The translations under genes were made by a program, and so were the position numbers. Shown in pieces: positions 25,609 through 35,494 of a DNA stretch of 64,000 nt; the stretch's first letter is position 1, and each line of letters opens with the position of its first letter. Where the stretch lies: NCBI GenBank assembly GCA_018064755.1, contig JAGHUP010000012.1, positions 1-64,000 of the forward strand, read 5' to 3'. Under the pieces are notes generated by a model. It had not been told where the DNA came from, made no database searches, and worked only from the letters and a program-made list of their open reading frames with translations. The DNA is from Candidatus Crickella equi. Its GTDB lineage: Bacteria; Bacillota; Clostridia; Peptostreptococcales; Anaerovoracaceae.

Positions 25609-27585
25609 ATGGAAAAGAAGGAAAAATATTACATCACCACACCTATTTATTACCCAAGTTCTAATCTGCATGTTGGTCATACATATTGCACAGTTATGGC
25701 TGACGCTATGGCAAGATTCAGACGAATGCAGGGTTATGATGTAAGATTCCTTACAGGAACAGATGAACACGGTCAGAAGATTCAGACTCTGGCTGATGAA
25801 AAGGGCATTACTCCTCAGGAATATGTAGATGAAGTAGTAGCTGGAATCAAGGAACTCTGGAAGACAATGGAGATTTCCTACGACGATTTCATCAGAACTA
25901 CAGAGGAGCGCCACCAGACTCGCGTACAGCAGATCTGGAATAGAATGTATGAGAAGGGCGACATCTATAAGGGCAAGTATGAAGGAATGTACTGCACACC
26001 ATGCGAATCATTCTGGACTGAGTCACAGCTTGTAGATGGCAAGTGCCCAGACTGCGGAAGACCTGTAGTTAAGGCAGAGGAAGAGGCTTACTTCTTCAAA
26101 CTGTCTAACTATGCACAGAAGATATTGGATCTCTATGAGGAACATCCTGAGTTCCTACAGCCGGATACAAGACGTAACGAGATGAAGGCTTTCATCAATC
26201 AGGGCCTTGAAGATCTCTGCGTTTCTAGATGTACTTTCGACTGGGGTGTACCTGTTCCTAACGATCCAAAGCATGTAATGTATGTATGGGTTGATGCGCT
26301 GTCCAACTACGTAACAGCACTTGGCGGCCCTGAAGATACAGACTTAATGGGCAAGTACTGGCCTGCAGATTATCATCTGGTTGGTAAGGAAATCGTTAGA
26401 TTCCACTCAATCATCTGGCCTGCAATGCTGATGTCAGCAGATCTGCCACTGCCACACCACGTTCTGGGACACGGCTGGCTGCTGCTCGGAGGCGAGAAGG
26501 TTAGTAAGTCCAAAGCAAGCAAGGGCAGAGACGTAGTTGATCCAGTTGTACTGATTGAACGTTATGGCGTCGATGCTCTAAAGTACTTCCTCTTAAGAGA
26601 GTACACATTCGGACAGGACGGCAACTTCAATAACGAGGTAATGCTCAAGAGAATGAACTATGACCTTGCTAATGACCTTGGTAACCTCGTATCACGTACA
26701 GTATCGATGATAGAGAAGTACTGCGGCGGAGTCGTTCCTGCAGCAACAACTGAGGATGATTTTGACAAGGATCTAAAGGCAGTAGTTCTTGGAGCACAGG
26801 CTAAGGTTGAGGCTGAGATGGACAAGTTCTCATTCAGCACAGCTCTTGAGGAAATCTGGGTTGCTGTTAGACGTGCTAACAAGTACATCGATGAGAAGGC
26901 TCCTTGGGTTCTTGCTAAGGATGAATCCAAGAAGGCTGAGCTCGACACTGTTATGAAGAACCTCGCTGAGGCTATAAGAGTTGTCAGTGTTCTGATCTAT
27001 CCATTCATGCACACTACCTCTGATGCAATCAGAAAGCAGCTGGGACTGGAAGGAACAGAAACTGTATGGGAAGACGCTCTCGTATTCGACCAGATGGAAG
27101 GCGTTAAGGTTGAGAAGGGCGACGCTATCTTCCCTAGAATCGATATCGATAAGGAACTTGAGATTCTCTCAGAAATTGCTGAGGAGCTTGCTAAGAAGAA
27201 GGCAGCTGCAAGTGCAGATCCTGTTGAGAAAGCAATCCTCGAGTCCAAGCCACTCGAACTCAAGGACGAAATCGTATACGATGATTTTGATAAGATGGAC
27301 TTCAGAGTTGGCCTTATTCTTAAGGCTGAGAAGCATCCTAAGGCTGACAAGCTGCTGGTATTCCAGGTTAAGATGGGAACTGAGGTAAGACAGATTATTT
27401 CAGGTGTAGCTGAGTCATACAAGCCAGAGGAAATGGTTGGCAAGAAGGTTGTAGTAGTTGCTAACTTAAAGCCAAGACAGCTGAGGGGAATGGAATCCTA
27501 CGGAATGCTCCTCTTTGCTGATGGTGAAGAAGGAAAGAGCATCGTAGTTACAACTGACGCACCAGACGGCTCTGTAGTTTGCTAG
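25609..27585 (+). CDS. metG: methionyl-tRNA synthetase
   Basis: Charges tRNA-Met. 658 residues: class I catalytic domain with the HIGH-equivalent HVGH (PIYYPSSNLHVGHTY), a zinc knuckle CTPC...CPDC (about 125-150), the KMSKS loop as KVSKSKASKG (about 298), an anticodon-binding helical domain, and a C-terminal OB-fold tRNA-binding domain (about 555-658, DFRVGLILKAEKHPKADKLLVFQV). The ATG at 25609 has AGGAAGG upstream. It is followed at 8 bp by tatD, the usual Firmicute order metG-tatD. Confidence 0.97.
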   Translation: MEKKEKYYITTPIYYPSSNLHVGHTYCTVMADAMARFRRMQGYDVRFLTGTDEHGQKIQTLADEKGITPQEYVDEVVAGIKELWKTMEISYDDFIRTTEERHQTRVQQIWNRMYEKGDIYKGKYEGMYCTPCESFWTESQLVDGKCPDCGRPVVKAEEEAYFFKLSNYAQKILDLYEEHPEFLQPDTRRNEMKAFINQGLEDLCVSRCTFDWGVPVPNDPKHVMYVWVDALSNYVTALGGPEDTDLMGKYWPADYHLVGKEIVRFHSIIWPAMLMSADLPLPHHVLGHGWLLLGGEKVSKSKASKGRDVVDPVVLIERYGVDALKYFLLREYTFGQDGNFNNEVMLKRMNYDLANDLGNLVSRTVSMIEKYCGGVVPAATTEDDFDKDLKAVVLGAQAKVEAEMDKFSFSTALEEIWVAVRRANKYIDEKAPWVLAKDESKKAELDTVMKNLAEAIRVVSVLIYPFMHTTSDAIRKQLGLEGTETVWEDALVFDQMEGVKVEKGDAIFPRIDIDKELEILSEIAEELAKKKAAASADPVEKAILESKPLELKDEIVYDDFDKMDFRVGLILKAEKHPKADKLLVFQVKMGTEVRQIISGVAESYKPEEMVGKKVVVVANLKPRQLRGMESYGMLLFADGEEGKSIVVTTDAPDGSVVC

Positions 27586-27593
27586 GAGACATC

Positions 27594-28415
27594 ATGTTAT
27601 TCGATGCACATACACATTTAAATTTCGAAGAACTGACTAAAGAAGAACGCCTTAATCTCGCATCCGAGATTGAGGCGTCTGATTTAGATTACATTATTGA
27701 TGTTGGTGATTGTGTAGAGTCATCACGTCAGGCATTAGAGGATGCAGATAAGTACGATTGGTGCTATGCAGCAGTTGGTATTCACCCGGATCACGCATCG
27801 GTATATACAGATGCAGATATCGAGGAAATTAGGAAGCTAGCTGCACATCCTAAGGCAATGGCTATTGGAGAGATAGGTCTTGATTTCTACTACGGTAAGG
27901 ACGATCAGGTAGAACAGCAGGAGCTGTTCAGAAAACAAATCCGACTTGCCAACGAGCTCAAGATGCCTATTATGATTCATTCTCGTGATGCCAATCAGCT
28001 GACTATGGATATTCTGGTAGAAGAGGGTGCCTTCTCAGAAGAGAGAAAGAGCTGGTTCCCTAAGAGACCCGGACCATATCCTGATGATGCTAGAGTGCAG
28101 ATGCACTGCTATTCCGGTTCAGCAGAGATGGCAGAGGAGTATATCAAGATGGGTGCAACTATTTCGCTGGGCGGCCCAATAACCTTCAAGAACGGCAAGA
28201 AGGCAGTTGAGGTATTCCAGCATCTACCTGTTGAATATGTAATGTCTGAAACGGACGCTCCTTTCATGGCACCAGAGCCATTAAGGGGCCGCCCGAACAA
28301 ACCATATTACGTTGAACATGTAGTAAGAAAAATGGCTGAACTTAAAGGCTTAAGCTACGAAGAAATGGCCTCTATCCTGACAGCCAACGCCAAACGATTT
28401 TTTAATATAAAATAA
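27594..28415 (+). CDS. tatD: TatD family metal-dependent hydrolase
   Basis: 273-residue TIM-barrel nuclease/hydrolase. Metal ligands are in DAHTHLN (residues 4-10), the conserved Glu in AIGEIGLDFYY, His in MIHSRDAN and HCYSG, and Asp in MSETDAPFMAPEPLRGRPN. TatD proteins have Mg-dependent 3' exonuclease or deoxyribonuclease activity. An insertion of about 15 residues (FSEERKSWFPKRPGPYPDDAR) precedes the HCYSG strand. The ATG at 27594 follows AGGAG. It sits between metG and tilS. Confidence 0.94.
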   Translation: MLFDAHTHLNFEELTKEERLNLASEIEASDLDYIIDVGDCVESSRQALEDADKYDWCYAAVGIHPDHASVYTDADIEEIRKLAAHPKAMAIGEIGLDFYYGKDDQVEQQELFRKQIRLANELKMPIMIHSRDANQLTMDILVEEGAFSEERKSWFPKRPGPYPDDARVQMHCYSGSAEMAEEYIKMGATISLGGPITFKNGKKAVEVFQHLPVEYVMSETDAPFMAPEPLRGRPNKPYYVEHVVRKMAELKGLSYEEMASILTANAKRFFNIK

Positions 28416-28421
28416 TATAAA

Positions 28422-28518
28422 GAGATGCGCAGGAAGGATTGGCGAGCGACGTGCCTCTGAGCATCGGGTTGCGAAGCTCAGGGCGCGCCCAACGAGACAA
28501 GCCTTCCGAGAGCATCTC
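28422..28518. repeat. GC-rich multi-stem inverted-repeat element
   Basis: The outer arms GAGATGC (28422-28428) and GCATCTC (28512-28518) pair, inner GGAAGG pairs with CCTTCC, and CTGAGC pairs with GCTCAG further in. The interior is clearly GC-richer than the flanks. It ends one base before the tilS ribosome site. Confidence 0.7.
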
Positions 28519-28531
28519 AGGAGTAATCATT

Positions 28532-29968
28532 ATGAAAAAATCTGTTATAGATACAATTGTTGATTCCGGCCTTATCAAGAAGGATTCGTATATCGTACTG
28601 GGCCTGTCGGGTGGACCAGATTCGTTATGTCTGTTCCATGCGCTTCTACAGATTGCAGATTCTTATAATCTTTCATTGGTCCCGGTACATGTTAATCACA
28701 AGCTGAGACAAGCTGCTTACGATGAAGCGGATCATGTGGCACGACTCTGCAATAGATTTGGCGTGGACTGTAATATTTTCGAAATTGATGTTGAAGAAAT
28801 GGCCAAGGATTACGGTATTTCTACAGAGGAAGCAGGCAGAATTCTGAGATACGAGGTTTTCGACGACGTAGCCAATGACCTGGAGTCCCAGGGAGTAGAT
28901 AGCGAGAAGATATTCATTGCTGTTGCTCATAATGCAGACGACCAGAGTGAGACGGTTCTGTTCAGACTGTTAAGGGGAACCGGTATCCATGGACTAGCAG
29001 GAATTCCTGAAATTAGAAGTTCAGATGAGGGACATATGATTATTAGACCGCTTCTTAAGGTAACAAGGGATGAGGTTGAGGCATATATTGCTGCTAATAA
29101 TCTTAAAGCAAATATCGACGAGTCCAATTCTGAGAGCGACTACACAAGGAACAAAATCAGAAATGAACTGATTCCTTATCTTGAGAAGAATTACAATCCT
29201 AACATCAAGGATGCTCTTAGAAGATATGCTGAAATCGCTGATGTTGACGACAGTATTATGACAGATATTGCGATCGATGAATGTCAGAATTGCCTCGAGG
29301 TGGACCAGATAGACAATGTCGTGACCTTGGATCTTACAGATATCAAGGATAACCCACCAGGCATTAACAGACGAATCGTTGCAATTGTTTTTAAGTCACT
29401 TAGAATTGACGACAATACTAGCTATGAATTGGTACTTGCAATTCTGAGAATGATTTATTCAGACAATCCATCGGCAAGTTATGATCTTCCAGGCGGATAC
29501 AAGGCTATTAGAGCATACAACACAATCTACTTCACAGATAATGAAAAGTATTACGGAGTAGCTCAGCCTGATGACAATCTTGAACTTATGACTCAGGTTA
29601 TCATGATGAAGGAATTCAAGATGCCTGATGATGCAAATTGTGCAGCCTTCGATTTTGACAAGTTCAACGAGAAGTATCCTGGCAGAATGGGAGATGTTGT
29701 TCTGAGAACAAGATGTCAGGGAGATTGGATAGCTATTAATGGTGGCAGCAAGAAGATTCAAGATTTTCTGGTTGATACCAAAGTAAAAAAATCGGTCCGC
29801 GATAGTTTGCTAATGGCATGTATCGACAACGAAGTTTTGTGGATTATACCAAATGATGAACTAGGCACTGAAGAACAGCGTGAAAAGGGCAAATTTTCAC
29901 ACAATTTTCAGATTGAAGATGGCTCTGAACGGGCTCTATTCCTTGAAGTAACAGAAAAAATGTGCTAA
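28532..29968 (+). CDS. tilS: tRNA(Ile)-lysidine synthase
   Basis: Modifies C34 of the CAU-anticodon isoleucine tRNA to lysidine so it reads AUA. 478 residues. The PP-loop ATPase motif LGLSGGPDS is at about 25-33, then the family segments VHVNHKLRQAAYDEADHVARLC and AVAHNADDQSETVLFRLLRGTG, and the NxxxRNxIRxxLIP signature SESDYTRNKIRNELIPYLE. The C-terminal substrate-binding domain follows. The ATG at 28532 follows CAGGAG that abuts the GC-rich element, which may influence translation. ftsH follows, as in many Firmicutes, but hpt is absent. Confidence 0.95.
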   Translation: MKKSVIDTIVDSGLIKKDSYIVLGLSGGPDSLCLFHALLQIADSYNLSLVPVHVNHKLRQAAYDEADHVARLCNRFGVDCNIFEIDVEEMAKDYGISTEEAGRILRYEVFDDVANDLESQGVDSEKIFIAVAHNADDQSETVLFRLLRGTGIHGLAGIPEIRSSDEGHMIIRPLLKVTRDEVEAYIAANNLKANIDESNSESDYTRNKIRNELIPYLEKNYNPNIKDALRRYAEIADVDDSIMTDIAIDECQNCLEVDQIDNVVTLDLTDIKDNPPGINRRIVAIVFKSLRIDDNTSYELVLAILRMIYSDNPSASYDLPGGYKAIRAYNTIYFTDNEKYYGVAQPDDNLELMTQVIMMKEFKMPDDANCAAFDFDKFNEKYPGRMGDVVLRTRCQGDWIAINGGSKKIQDFLVDTKVKKSVRDSLLMACIDNEVLWIIPNDELGTEEQREKGKFSHNFQIEDGSERALFLEVTEKMC

Positions 29969-30043
29969 AATTTGTGTTACTGCCACAAATTTTGAAAGGC
30001 ATTCTAGAAAATTTATTTCCAGACACAAGAAAGGTAAGATAAA

Positions 30044-32134
30044 TTGAAAAAATCAACACGTAGTATCGGATTATATGTTTTGATTTTCCTGCTGGTAATC
30101 GGCGGCTCATACTTCTTTAGAAATATGGCTGACGCAGCACAATATAAGGAAGTCAAATTCTCACAGTTTGCATCTCATCTTGCGAAAGGTCAGTATGAAG
30201 AGGTCAATGTTACAGATAGACAGCTGACAGGTACAATGACTGATGGTAGCAAGGAGCTTGCTTATGCTCCATCACAGCTTGAGATTAACTGGCTTGAAGA
30301 GAAGACTCTCTATCCAATGGTTGAATCAGGCAAGGTAACACTGGTAAGTGATCCACCTGAAAGCCCATATAATTTCTTAAGCATGTTACCAACTCTGCTC
30401 ATGCTGATTGCTATGGGATTCCTCCTGTACATGATGCTGGGACAGGGCGGCAATAGACAGGCTTTCCAGTTCGGAAAGAATAAGGCCAAGCTGTATAGAA
30501 ATGATGGCAAGAAGATAACATTCAAGGATGTTGCAGGACTTGAAGAGGAAAAGCAGGAACTTGCTGAAATCGTAGACTTCTTAAAGCATCCGGATAAGTA
30601 TACTAAGCTCGGTGCAAGAATTCCTAAGGGCGTACTGCTCGTAGGACATCCGGGAACCGGTAAGACATATATTTCTAAGGCAACTGCAGGCGAAGCCGGA
30701 GTACCATTCTTCACAATTTCCGGTTCTGACTTCGTAGAGATGTTCGTTGGTGTTGGTGCATCAAGAGTAAGAGATCTCTTCAATGAGGCTAAGAAGAATG
30801 CACCTTGTATCGTGTTCATCGACGAAATCGATGCCGTTGGTAGAAGAAGAGGTGCAGGACTTGGTGGTGGAAATGACGAGAGAGAACAGACTCTCAACCA
30901 GCTCCTCGTGGAGATGGACGGATTCGATGGCAACCTCGGAATTATCGTTTTGGCCGCAACTAACAGACCTGACGTTCTTGACCCGGCACTTCAGAGACCT
31001 GGAAGATTCGACAGACAGATTGTAATTGGACTGCCAGACATCAAGGCAAGAGAGGAAATCTTCAGACTTTACACTAAGAACAAGCCTCTCGACAAGGACA
31101 TCTCAGTTGAGACTTTGGCTAAGATGACTCCTGGATTCTCACCAGCAGATATCGAGAATATGATTAACGAGGCAGCACTCTTAACTGCTAGACGTAATGG
31201 AACCAAGATTAGAATGGAGGAAATCGAGGAAGGTATCTCCAAGGCTATGATGGGACCTAAGAAGAAGTCTAGAGTTATCTCTGACGAGGAGAAGAAGCTG
31301 ACTGCATATCACGAAGCTGGACACGCTGTTGTAATGAGATGTACAGAGAACGGAGATCCTGTTCACGAGATTACAATCATTCCAAGAGGTATGGCTGGCG
31401 GATATACTTCATGGCTCCCTGAAGAGGATAGAACATTCATCACAAAGGGCTTCATGAACGATACTATCAAGCATATGCTCGGTGGCCGTGTTGCTGAGGA
31501 ACTCAAGCTCAAGGATATATCTACAGGAGCAAGCAATGACCTCGAAAGAGCAACATCACTTGCAAGAGATATGGTTACTAAGTATGGATTCAGCGAGAAG
31601 CTCGGTCTTGCTTCATACAGTGGCAATGACGAAGTATTCCTTGGAAGAGATTTCTCATCAAGACAGAATTACTCAGAAGAGTTTGCTGCACAGGTTGACC
31701 ATGAGATTAGAGACATCATGGATGATTGTTACAAGGCAGCTAAGAAGATTCTTGTGGACAACGATGAAGCTTTCGAAAGAGTTGCACAGGCACTTCTTAA
31801 GGTTGAGACTCTTGATGGCGAGCAGTTCGAGAGACTGTTCACTGGAGAGGTTAGTGCAGAAGAACTCGAGGAAGAAGTTAAGAAGCGCGACAAGACAATC
31901 GCTCGTAAGAATAAGAAAGAAGCAGCTGAGGCTGCAAAACGTCTTGAAGAGGCTCAGAAGGAAAAGGAAGCTGTTGAAGGCATGTTCCCACAGCCAGTCA
32001 CTGAAGAGCTTAAGGATGGCGAAAACACAGTTGTAAAGACAACTGGTGCTCAGGGAGAAGATACCTTCGGATACGAAGAGTACAAGAGAGCAACTAGAAG
32101 AGATAAAGACGACTCAGATAAGTCGGAAGAATAG
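30044..32134 (+). CDS. ftsH: ATP-dependent zinc metalloprotease FtsH
   Basis: Membrane AAA+ protease degrading misfolded and regulatory proteins. 696 residues. Helix 1 is at about 7-25, an extracytoplasmic domain follows, helix 2 at about 112-134, then the AAA module with Walker A GHPGTGKT (201-208; His replaces the usual Pro), Walker [10 protein letters not shown], and [21 protein letters not shown]. The zinc protease site is HEAGH (423-427). The C-terminal tail is charged and coiled ([22 protein letters not shown]). TTG start after AAAGG. Confidence 0.97.
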   Translation: MKKSTRSIGLYVLIFLLVIGGSYFFRNMADAAQYKEVKFSQFASHLAKGQYEEVNVTDRQLTGTMTDGSKELAYAPSQLEINWLEEKTLYPMVESGKVTLVSDPPESPYNFLSMLPTLLMLIAMGFLLYMMLGQGGNRQAFQFGKNKAKLYRNDGKKITFKDVAGLEEEKQELAEIVDFLKHPDKYTKLGARIPKGVLLVGHPGTGKTYISKATAGEAGVPFFTISGSDFVEMFVGVGASRVRDLFNEAKKNAPCIVFIDEIDAVGRRRGAGLGGGNDEREQTLNQLLVEMDGFDGNLGIIVLAATNRPDVLDPALQRPGRFDRQIVIGLPDIKAREEIFRLYTKNKPLDKDISVETLAKMTPGFSPADIENMINEAALLTARRNGTKIRMEEIEEGISKAMMGPKKKSRVISDEEKKLTAYHEAGHAVVMRCTENGDPVHEITIIPRGMAGGYTSWLPEEDRTFITKGFMNDTIKHMLGGRVAEELKLKDISTGASNDLERATSLARDMVTKYGFSEKLGLASYSGNDEVFLGRDFSSRQNYSEEFAAQVDHEIRDIMDDCYKAAKKILVDNDEAFERVAQALLKVETLDGEQFERLFTGEVSAEELEEEVKKRDKTIARKNKKEAAEAAKRLEEAQKEKEAVEGMFPQPVTEELKDGENTVVKTTGAQGEDTFGYEEYKRATRRDKDDSDKSEE

Positions 32135-32147
32135 TAAGGGGTAAGAT

Positions 32148-33719
32148 ATGAGAATTACAGTAGAGGACTGTTTAAAACTGGATGCTTTTCACGGATGCAG
32201 TGTTCTATCATGTGCAAGAAACTGTGACAGACGTGTACGAAGCGTTTCTGTTCTTGATGAAGACAACCTGGATATGGGTGTTGAACGTAATGGCGTCAAT
32301 GAACAGATGGTAATCACTCATTTCTGGAATAACAAGGATGACATCGATGCTCAGGCAAGAGCCGTATCAGCACTTGGTAGAAAGGGCGTTGCAGCTCTTG
32401 TAGTTTATCTTAATGACAACGGTGTTAAGAGCGTAGATGCAAGAGTTATCAAGGCTGCAGAGGAATCTGGACTTATTGTGATTACTATTTATGATGATGG
32501 AAAAGTATCATACTCCATGCTCATTGAACAGGTTCTGGATAAGATTCTGTACGGTCATAACTACAGCGATAATATTCTGAACAATACTATCTTCCATCTT
32601 CTCAATTTTGAAAAACACAGCAATTTCCCATTAGCTCTTAAGGAAGCAGCAGTGTTCAACGACTATCAGGTTGCTCTTATGACAGCAGAGTTCAATCCTA
32701 TTCTGACTATCGAGACAAGAGATATCGTTACAATTGATAACCTTATTCAGGTAGCTCGCAAGAAGGACGCACTGCATCCTAATGCTTTTACAAAGCTGCC
32801 TATTGGAGATATCGTTTCATATTGGGGCTTTATCAATATTGAGGATCAGAAGTATATTCTGGTTGTTGTAGATAACGAAGACAACTATTCTGCAACTGAG
32901 ATGAAGAAGCTCGCTGAGATTATCGAGTTGGCTATTGGTATGTGGAAGTACACTCCTGAGAGAGATTCAAGAGCAGAGTTCATTAAATCAGCAGTTAGAG
33001 GAGATCTCTCATTCTGCTACACACTGCTTGAAGAAGCTGGCCTCAAGGGAATGCAGTTCCCAAGCGTTTTCTATACAAGAGGAATCGATCATGACGATTT
33101 CTTCGATATTCTTGAGAACTACAAGAAGAAGTATGGTTTCAGCACTCTTACAATGACTGATTCCAATGATGTATACGGAATCATCTATGATGAAGAGGGT
33201 AAGGATAACGAGGTTGACATCAAGCAGGCTTGCCTGGAGATGTATGAGCAGATGAAGTCCGGAAGAAAGGATGCAAGAATCTTCCATGTTACAGGCATGG
33301 AGACTCTTGATGCAGCAACTGAAGGATTCAAGCTCATCAACAAGACTTGGAATTATGTTGAAATCGTATTCCCATTCAAGAGAGTGTTTACAAAATACGA
33401 GATGTCTATGGTATGTGATTGCGTCAACCTTCAGACAGGTGGCACTTCACTTAAGAAGATGTATCTTGACCTGCTCGAGCCTTTCACAAGAGAGGTTAGT
33501 GCTAACAAGGGCAAGCTCCTTCTGGATACACTCGCAACATTCGTGCTTGATGCAGGCATGAACAGTAATAAGACAGCTGAGTTCATGGAGATTCATAACA
33601 ATACTGTTCAATACAGACTTAAGAGAATTAACGAGATTCTCGGCGCTGAGATAACAGGAAACAGAATTATCCCTGGACTTACAATGGCTCTTGCTATCAA
33701 GAGATTGGAGGAAGTGTAA
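32148..33719 (+). CDS. PucR family transcriptional regulator
   Basis: 523 residues. An N-terminal PucR ligand domain (TVEDCLKLDAFHGCSVLSCARNCDRRVRSVSVLD; FWNNKDDIDAQARAVSALGRKGVAALVVY), a central GGDEF-like/linker region, and a C-terminal PucR-type helix-turn-helix (LLDTLATFVLDAGMNSNKTAEFMEIHNNTVQYRLKRINEILG). PucR proteins respond to purine or other metabolites and regulate nearby catabolic genes. Here coaX starts on the next base after the stop, so it may regulate or simply accompany the coaX-dusB-SBP-pepV-ribU run. It follows ftsH by 13 bp. Confidence 0.87.
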   Translation: MRITVEDCLKLDAFHGCSVLSCARNCDRRVRSVSVLDEDNLDMGVERNGVNEQMVITHFWNNKDDIDAQARAVSALGRKGVAALVVYLNDNGVKSVDARVIKAAEESGLIVITIYDDGKVSYSMLIEQVLDKILYGHNYSDNILNNTIFHLLNFEKHSNFPLALKEAAVFNDYQVALMTAEFNPILTIETRDIVTIDNLIQVARKKDALHPNAFTKLPIGDIVSYWGFINIEDQKYILVVVDNEDNYSATEMKKLAEIIELAIGMWKYTPERDSRAEFIKSAVRGDLSFCYTLLEEAGLKGMQFPSVFYTRGIDHDDFFDILENYKKKYGFSTLTMTDSNDVYGIIYDEEGKDNEVDIKQACLEMYEQMKSGRKDARIFHVTGMETLDAATEGFKLINKTWNYVEIVFPFKRVFTKYEMSMVCDCVNLQTGGTSLKKMYLDLLEPFTREVSANKGKLLLDTLATFVLDAGMNSNKTAEFMEIHNNTVQYRLKRINEILGAEITGNRIIPGLTMALAIKRLEEV

Positions 33720-34535
33720 ATGCTATTAGCGGTAGATGTAGGTAATACTAATATCGTATTCGGACTCTTTGATGACAAGAATCTGGTAGATAGCTGGAGA
33801 CTAGCAACAGATAACAAGAGATCTGCTGATGAGTATGGAGTAATGTTTGAATCCATGTTCGGACATAGCGGATATTCTGCAGAGGATATTGATGATATCA
33901 TCATTTCATCAGTAGTACCATCACTGCTGTTCTCACTTGAGCATATGTGCCTGAAATTCTATGACAAAATGCCTATCGTAGTTGAGACTGGCATTAAGAC
34001 TGGTCTGAAGATTAGATATGATGATCCTCGCCAGCTCGGAGCCGACCGTATTGTTAATTCGGTAGCTGCTCATACCAAGTATGAGGGACCACTGATTATA
34101 ATCGATTTCGGTACTGCGACAACATTCTGCTGCGTTAGTGCAGACGGCGATTTCATCGGAGGTGCTATTGCACCGGGAATGAAGACAAGTGCTGCAGCAC
34201 TGTTCGAGAACACAGCCAAGCTGCCTAATGTAGATCTGGAGCTTCCTGGTAAGTTCATCTGCAGAAACACTAATGAGGCAATGCAGTCTGGCCTGATTTA
34301 CGGTCACATGGGATTCACTACACATATGGTCAACGGAATGAAGGCTGAGATGTGCGAGGAATTCGGATGCAAGCCTGAGGACATCAGAGTAATCGCTACA
34401 GGCGGTATGGCTACAATGGTAGAGGCTGGTGTTGATTGCATCGATGTTATCGACAGAAGACTAACCCTTGATGGTCTGCAGGTTCTCTATGAGAAGAATA
34501 AGGGCCTGAACAAGAAGAGGACTCTTCAGGACTAA
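33720..34535 (+). CDS. coaX: type III pantothenate kinase
   Basis: Phosphorylates pantothenate, the first step of CoA synthesis. 271 residues with the ASKHA-fold phosphate-1 motif DVGNTN at the N-terminus, GADRIVN (substrate region), IIDFGTATTFCCV (phosphate 2) and VIATGGMA (adenosine). Type III enzymes need a monovalent cation and are not inhibited by CoA, as known for the family. The start codon abuts the pucR stop and the stop overlaps dusB (TAATG). Confidence 0.96.
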   Translation: MLLAVDVGNTNIVFGLFDDKNLVDSWRLATDNKRSADEYGVMFESMFGHSGYSAEDIDDIIISSVVPSLLFSLEHMCLKFYDKMPIVVETGIKTGLKIRYDDPRQLGADRIVNSVAAHTKYEGPLIIIDFGTATTFCCVSADGDFIGGAIAPGMKTSAAALFENTAKLPNVDLELPGKFICRNTNEAMQSGLIYGHMGFTTHMVNGMKAEMCEEFGCKPEDIRVIATGGMATMVEAGVDCIDVIDRRLTLDGLQVLYEKNKGLNKKRTLQD

Positions 34536-35494
34536 TGAATAAAATTGGTAATTTAGAATTACAGTCACCATGGATTATGGCTCCGCTCGCTGGGATTACT
34601 GATGCAGCAATGCGTCAGCTATGTGAGGAGCAGGGAGCTGCAATGACTTGCACAGAGATGGTCAGTTCCAAGGGCCTGTATTACGGAGATAAGAAGACAG
34701 CAGTTCTGACATATGTTCCTGAGAACGCTGGTCCTACTTCCATCCAAATATTCGGTAGTGAGCCGGATATTATGGCGGAGGCAGCTCGCAAGCTCGAAGG
34801 ACTGAAGAATGAAGTGCTGGATATCAATATGGGTTGTCCCGTACCCAAGGTCGTTAAGAATGGAGAGGGATCAGCAATGATGCTGAATCCTGATCTTGTA
34901 TACGATGTGGTGCGCGCGACTGCCGGAGCCACATCCAAGCCACTTACAGTTAAGATTCGTAAGGGGTTCGATAATGACCACATTAATGCCGTTGAGGTAG
35001 CCAAGGCTATTGAGGCTGGCGGTGCGGCTGCTGTAGCGATTCACGGAAGAACAAGAGCACAGTATTATACCGGTGAGGCAGATTGGGACATCATCAAACA
35101 GGTCAAGGAAGCGGTATCTATTCCTGTTATCGGTAACGGCGATGTATTTACTGCCGAAGATGGTATTAGGATGATGAAGGAAACTGGTTGCGACTTCGTT
35201 ATGGTAGCGAGGGGCGCGCTCGGTAATCCTTGGTTGTTCAGGGATTTGGACAGAGCCTATAAGGGCGAGGAACCACTTCCGGCACCAACCAAGGAAGAGA
35301 AAGTTGAAATGATGCTGAGACATCTCGACTTGATATGTAAACTCAAGGGAGAGAAGTTTGCAGTTAAGGAATTCCGCAAATTCGTTGTGTGGTACACCAA
35401 AGGATTGAAAGGTGCTGCCAGATTGAGACAGGCGGTTAATTTCATAGAAACAGAAGATAAGATGAAAGAGGTTCTAAGTAGTGAAGAATGGTAA
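34535..35494 (+). CDS. dusB: tRNA-dihydrouridine synthase
   Basis: FMN enzyme reducing uridines in tRNA D-loops. 319 residues: PLAGITDAAMRQLCEEQGA, the catalytic Cys in DINMGCPVPKVVKNGEGSAMM, KIRKGFDNDH, the His of AAVAIHGRTRAQYYTGEADW, and the GNGDVF and MVARGALGNPWLF FMN-binding loops. It overlaps coaX by one base and the lipoprotein gene by 14 bp, so the run is tightly translationally coupled. Confidence 0.95.
   Translation: MNKIGNLELQSPWIMAPLAGITDAAMRQLCEEQGAAMTCTEMVSSKGLYYGDKKTAVLTYVPENAGPTSIQIFGSEPDIMAEAARKLEGLKNEVLDINMGCPVPKVVKNGEGSAMMLNPDLVYDVVRATAGATSKPLTVKIRKGFDNDHINAVEVAKAIEAGGAAAVAIHGRTRAQYYTGEADWDIIKQVKEAVSIPVIGNGDVFTAEDGIRMMKETGCDFVMVARGALGNPWLFRDLDRAYKGEEPLPAPTKEEKVEMMLRHLDLICKLKGEKFAVKEFRKFVVWYTKGLKGAARLRQAVNFIETEDKMKEVLSSEEW

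Noticed and set aside
28422..28518. A tRNA or riboswitch
   Set aside because: The stems do not form a cloverleaf with a T-loop, and no known aptamer core is recognised.
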